The notes under the pieces: model-generated
Databases searched by the model: none
What the model was told of the DNA's origin: nothing
Seen by the model: the letters and a program-made list of their open reading frames with translations, nothing else
DNA from: Podochytrium sp. JEL0797
Lineage: Eukaryota; Chytridiomycota; Chytridiomycetes; Chytridiales; Chytriomycetaceae
DNA length: 22,429 bases
Assembly (NCBI GenBank): GCA_027596195.1
Contig: JADGJG010000367.1
Location: 1 to 22,429, forward strand
Reading direction: 5' to 3'
Translations under genes and position numbers: made by a program
In this document: piece after piece, positions 20,265-22,429 of the stretch
Layout: every line of letters starts with the position of its first letter
Position numbering within the stretch: the first letter of the stretch is position 1

Positions 20265-21994
20265 TCACAACGCCAACCCTCCTCCGTTTGGAACTCCATT
20301 GATGTCGTTTATGAGGTTCACGATAGCCTCATACCCGCCAACGAACCCACCAAACACACCAACAATCAAAATGACAATTCCAAACACCTTGTCAAACAGA
20401 GGGCGTCCGTGGAATCCAAAAAGCTTGAAATCAAACACGACCGGGAAAATGAAAATCAACGCCTATCGACAGAACTTAGATTTCAGACGCAACAAAACGG
20501 AATAAGCCCCCCCACTCACCGTGTTCGCCAAAGCTCCAAGAAGCGTCATAAAGTCCTTGAAGAACGGAATCGCAAGCGCCATGGCCACCACAAATGCCAT
20601 GATCGCGGTTCTCAAAATCGCGCGCAACAAGTCCTCGCGCTTCGTGTCTCCCTTGGCGATAGCAAGCAAATCCAAACGTCTCTCCATTTCCAATGAGAAT
20701 GTTGTGATGACAATCGGAATAGCGAGGAGGACGTGCAAAGTGATGACAAACATTGAGAAGTTGGAGATGAATCCGCTTGGGAGGTTGTTGAGAATCGGAG
20801 AGTCCGTCAAATTTCCGTATGCGGCTATTGAATGTGGGGTTAGATTGAGTTCCAGGTTTTCGACTCACTGCAACCAAAAAACGCACCATATCCGAGCGCA
20901 GCAGTGACAAGGTACATCACAGAAATGATTCCCAAGGAGAGGGAGAGAACCAAAGGGAATTTCTTGGGCTCGGCCATCGATTGCTCGACTTCAGCGTACT
21001 GTCAAGGAAATTAGAAAATGAGATACATCATTCGATAAACACAACACACTCACGACGTAGTTTCCACTATACGAGAACGAGATGCTTCCCAACGCAGACG
21101 CAAACTGGGTGAAATCGATAAACTTGTGCGTCACGACGCCCGAGTTGAGCGGAATGTCGCGAATCGAGTAGAAAATCACTGTCGCAATCACAACCACGGT
21201 CGAAAAGACCCCAAACGCACTGAGGGCCGCAATTTCCTTCAATGTTTTGAACATGACAAAGGGAATCAGGACCAGGAGAGCACAGAGGACGATCCACTGT
21301 TGCATCGAGAATATCCCAAAGATGATCTCCAAGCTCATTCCCGAAAGAATCAAGTATACGATTGGCACGCCTATGCGTCAAGAAGTAAGTAAAACGCGAG
21401 GCAATTTGACATGAAAGGGTTCATGCTCACCGAGAAGCATCGCGCTCGTGAAACACTCAACCATCAAACGACCGGTATCCCCAAACGCCTCATGCCCAAT
21501 GTGGGCGAAACCTGTCAGTCTCCTTCCTCCCTCCGTTGGTGCATAGAGACATTTGACAAGCAGCAACCCAGAATAATTGTTTGCGAACCCAGCAAACACA
21601 ATGAGCGCGGCTCCGATCCAACCGGCTTGATTGAGTGCATATGGCAGTTGGAGGACTCCGGTTCCAGCAATCACGCAACTAAAATCGAAGTAGAAACGGG
21701 TGGGGTTCAACTGTCAAGCCGCTCAAGATTTGATATCACGGCAGAAACAGGGGAGGACAGGCCAGCTTACACAATATGGTATATGGCTTCGGCTACAGAG
21801 TTTCCCGCGTGGTGGTTTCCGGTCTCGGATGCAACGCTGACTTGGTCTGTCGTGAGCCCGCGGTTGTGAGAACTGCGGAAACAACGAACGAGGCATCGGA
21901 TTCAATCGTTACCTGAATCGCTGTCTGGCACGATAAGACGGGCCAGAGATGCTTGGTTCGCAAGGAGAGGTGTTGCTGCAGTCGGCTGCGGCAT
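20265..21994 (-). CDS. AAAP-family amino-acid transporter, copy C
   Basis: Seven exons on the minus strand: 21994-21913, 21846-21771, 21678-21431, 21370-21054, 20998-20887, 20824-20520 and 20462-20265, giving 445 aa. All are GT-AG and in phase, with the same exon lengths as copy B. The same landmarks are present: GTGVLQLPYALNQAGW, FASALGSISFSYSG, NLTDSPILNNLPSG, FFKDFMTLLGALANT and GGFVGGYEAIVNLIND. Its promoter, exon 1 and exon 2 are identical in DNA to those of copy B, while later exons and introns differ at scattered positions, mostly silent. It appears intact, so the array would raise the dose of one transporter. An assembly that placed two haplotypes in a row is the main alternative to a true duplicate. 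Confidence 0.87.
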
Positions 21995-22231
21995 GGTTTT
22001 TTGAACTTTTTTCCACATATTAACTGTTGGATTTGAGATTCTTTCTGCCAACTACCAAATTTTTGGTATTTGAGTCTGCTAATAACAGTGTCTTCTATTT
22101 TCGATACCGTATTTATCTAATTTTTTGAAAACAAGATGGCCTTTCAAAATACGGTTTCCAGTATCATCGATTATCCCAGTATGGATAGTTAAATAAGCAG
22201 TTGTTTCTTATTTCTCATCGATCGAATCAAA

Positions 22232-22429
22232 TCAAGAAATTGATTTCGAATTTCGATTGCCAAATTGCGCCATCGCCCGGAAATCGAAACCGAGCACGCA
22301 ATCGCCCGCGAAAGAAAAAAACATCCAACGTCCAATGCTCTCCCGCGCCAATCTGACTTCAGCAAAGCGATCCAGTATCCAGTCCCTCCGGATGGCTGCC
22401 TCATCTCCCCTTCTCTCCAGTGCAACACG
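22232..22429 (-). other. Tail of a possible further chimeric ORF, cut by window edge
   Basis: This is the same open frame as the 3' part of the chimeric ORF of unit 2 (RVALERR and following, stop at 22234-22232), lying upstream of copy C. If a third unit follows beyond the window, it would be joined to another set of copy D exons. Otherwise it is plain promoter DNA with a chance open frame. Confidence 0.25.

Larger units (their letters stand above)
19792..22429. repeat. Tandem unit 2 of the transporter array, ending at the window edge
   Basis: This is a second copy of 17132-19791 in the same direction, 2638 bases long with small indels. The part from 21771 to 22429 is identical, base for base, to 19133-19791. 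The transporter body and the D-exon part carry scattered substitutions and indels, among them a 15-base insertion near 20111. The last base of the window aligns with the last base of unit 1. Confidence 0.92.

Noticed and set aside
17132..22429. Transposon or other mobile element as the cause of the tandem units
   Set aside because: No transposase or reverse transcriptase frame, no terminal inverted or long terminal repeats, and no target-site duplication at the borders.
1..22429. Defence system, CRISPR array or prokaryotic operon
   Set aside because: Spliced eukaryotic genes throughout; no spaced direct repeats of CRISPR type and no co-directional compact operon.

Overview
This is a eukaryotic window. 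Its genes are split by many short GT-AG introns (about 41 to 96 nt), some genes overlap or nearly overlap at their 3' ends, and spacers are small. A CEP164-like protein, which belongs to the distal appendages of centrioles, points to an organism that builds a flagellum. With the short introns, the cysteine-rich secreted-type proteins, the F-box/LRR-type gene and the AAAP transporters, the best guess is a zoosporic (chytrid-like) fungus. That placement is inference.

Layout, left to right. The first 61 bases may be the 5' end of a divergent minus-strand gene. A large plus-strand CEP164-like gene in eight exons fills 232-5301 (about 1548 aa). A three-exon gene for a secreted or membrane-anchored cysteine-rich protein follows (5399-6414), then a frame-broken relative of it (6711-7325). 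A complete nine-exon PARN (poly(A)-specific ribonuclease) gene lies at 7653-9970. It meets, tail to tail with only 37 bases between stop codons, an eight-exon amino-acid transporter of the AAAP family on the minus strand (copy A, 11790-10008). After about 0.9 kb of non-coding sequence there is a small LRR gene with an F-box-like start (12723-13648), a decayed ankyrin-like gene (about 13852-15045), and about 1.3 kb with nothing recognisable.

The right-hand 6 kb is an amino-acid transporter cluster, all on the minus strand. A pseudogene (copy D, 17480-16324) has lost its middle part. Next come two tandem units of about 2.65 kb (17132-19791 and 19792-22429). Each holds one intact seven-exon transporter (copies B and C, 445 aa, almost the same protein) plus the first exons of copy D. 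The duplication breakpoint cut copy D inside exon 3, so unit 2 carries a chimeric reading frame that joins transporter exons 1-2 to former upstream DNA of copy B. The window stops at the very last base of unit 2, as expected if an assembly broke inside a longer array. The last 659 bases of the two units are identical, while the transporter bodies differ at scattered sites.

The genes do not form one pathway. CEP164 serves centriole docking and ciliogenesis, PARN serves mRNA and small-RNA 3' trimming, and the transporters probably move amino acids across the plasma or vacuolar membrane. The liveliest part is the transporter array: tandem duplication, intron differences between paralogues, a deletion pseudogene and a duplication-born chimeric ORF.
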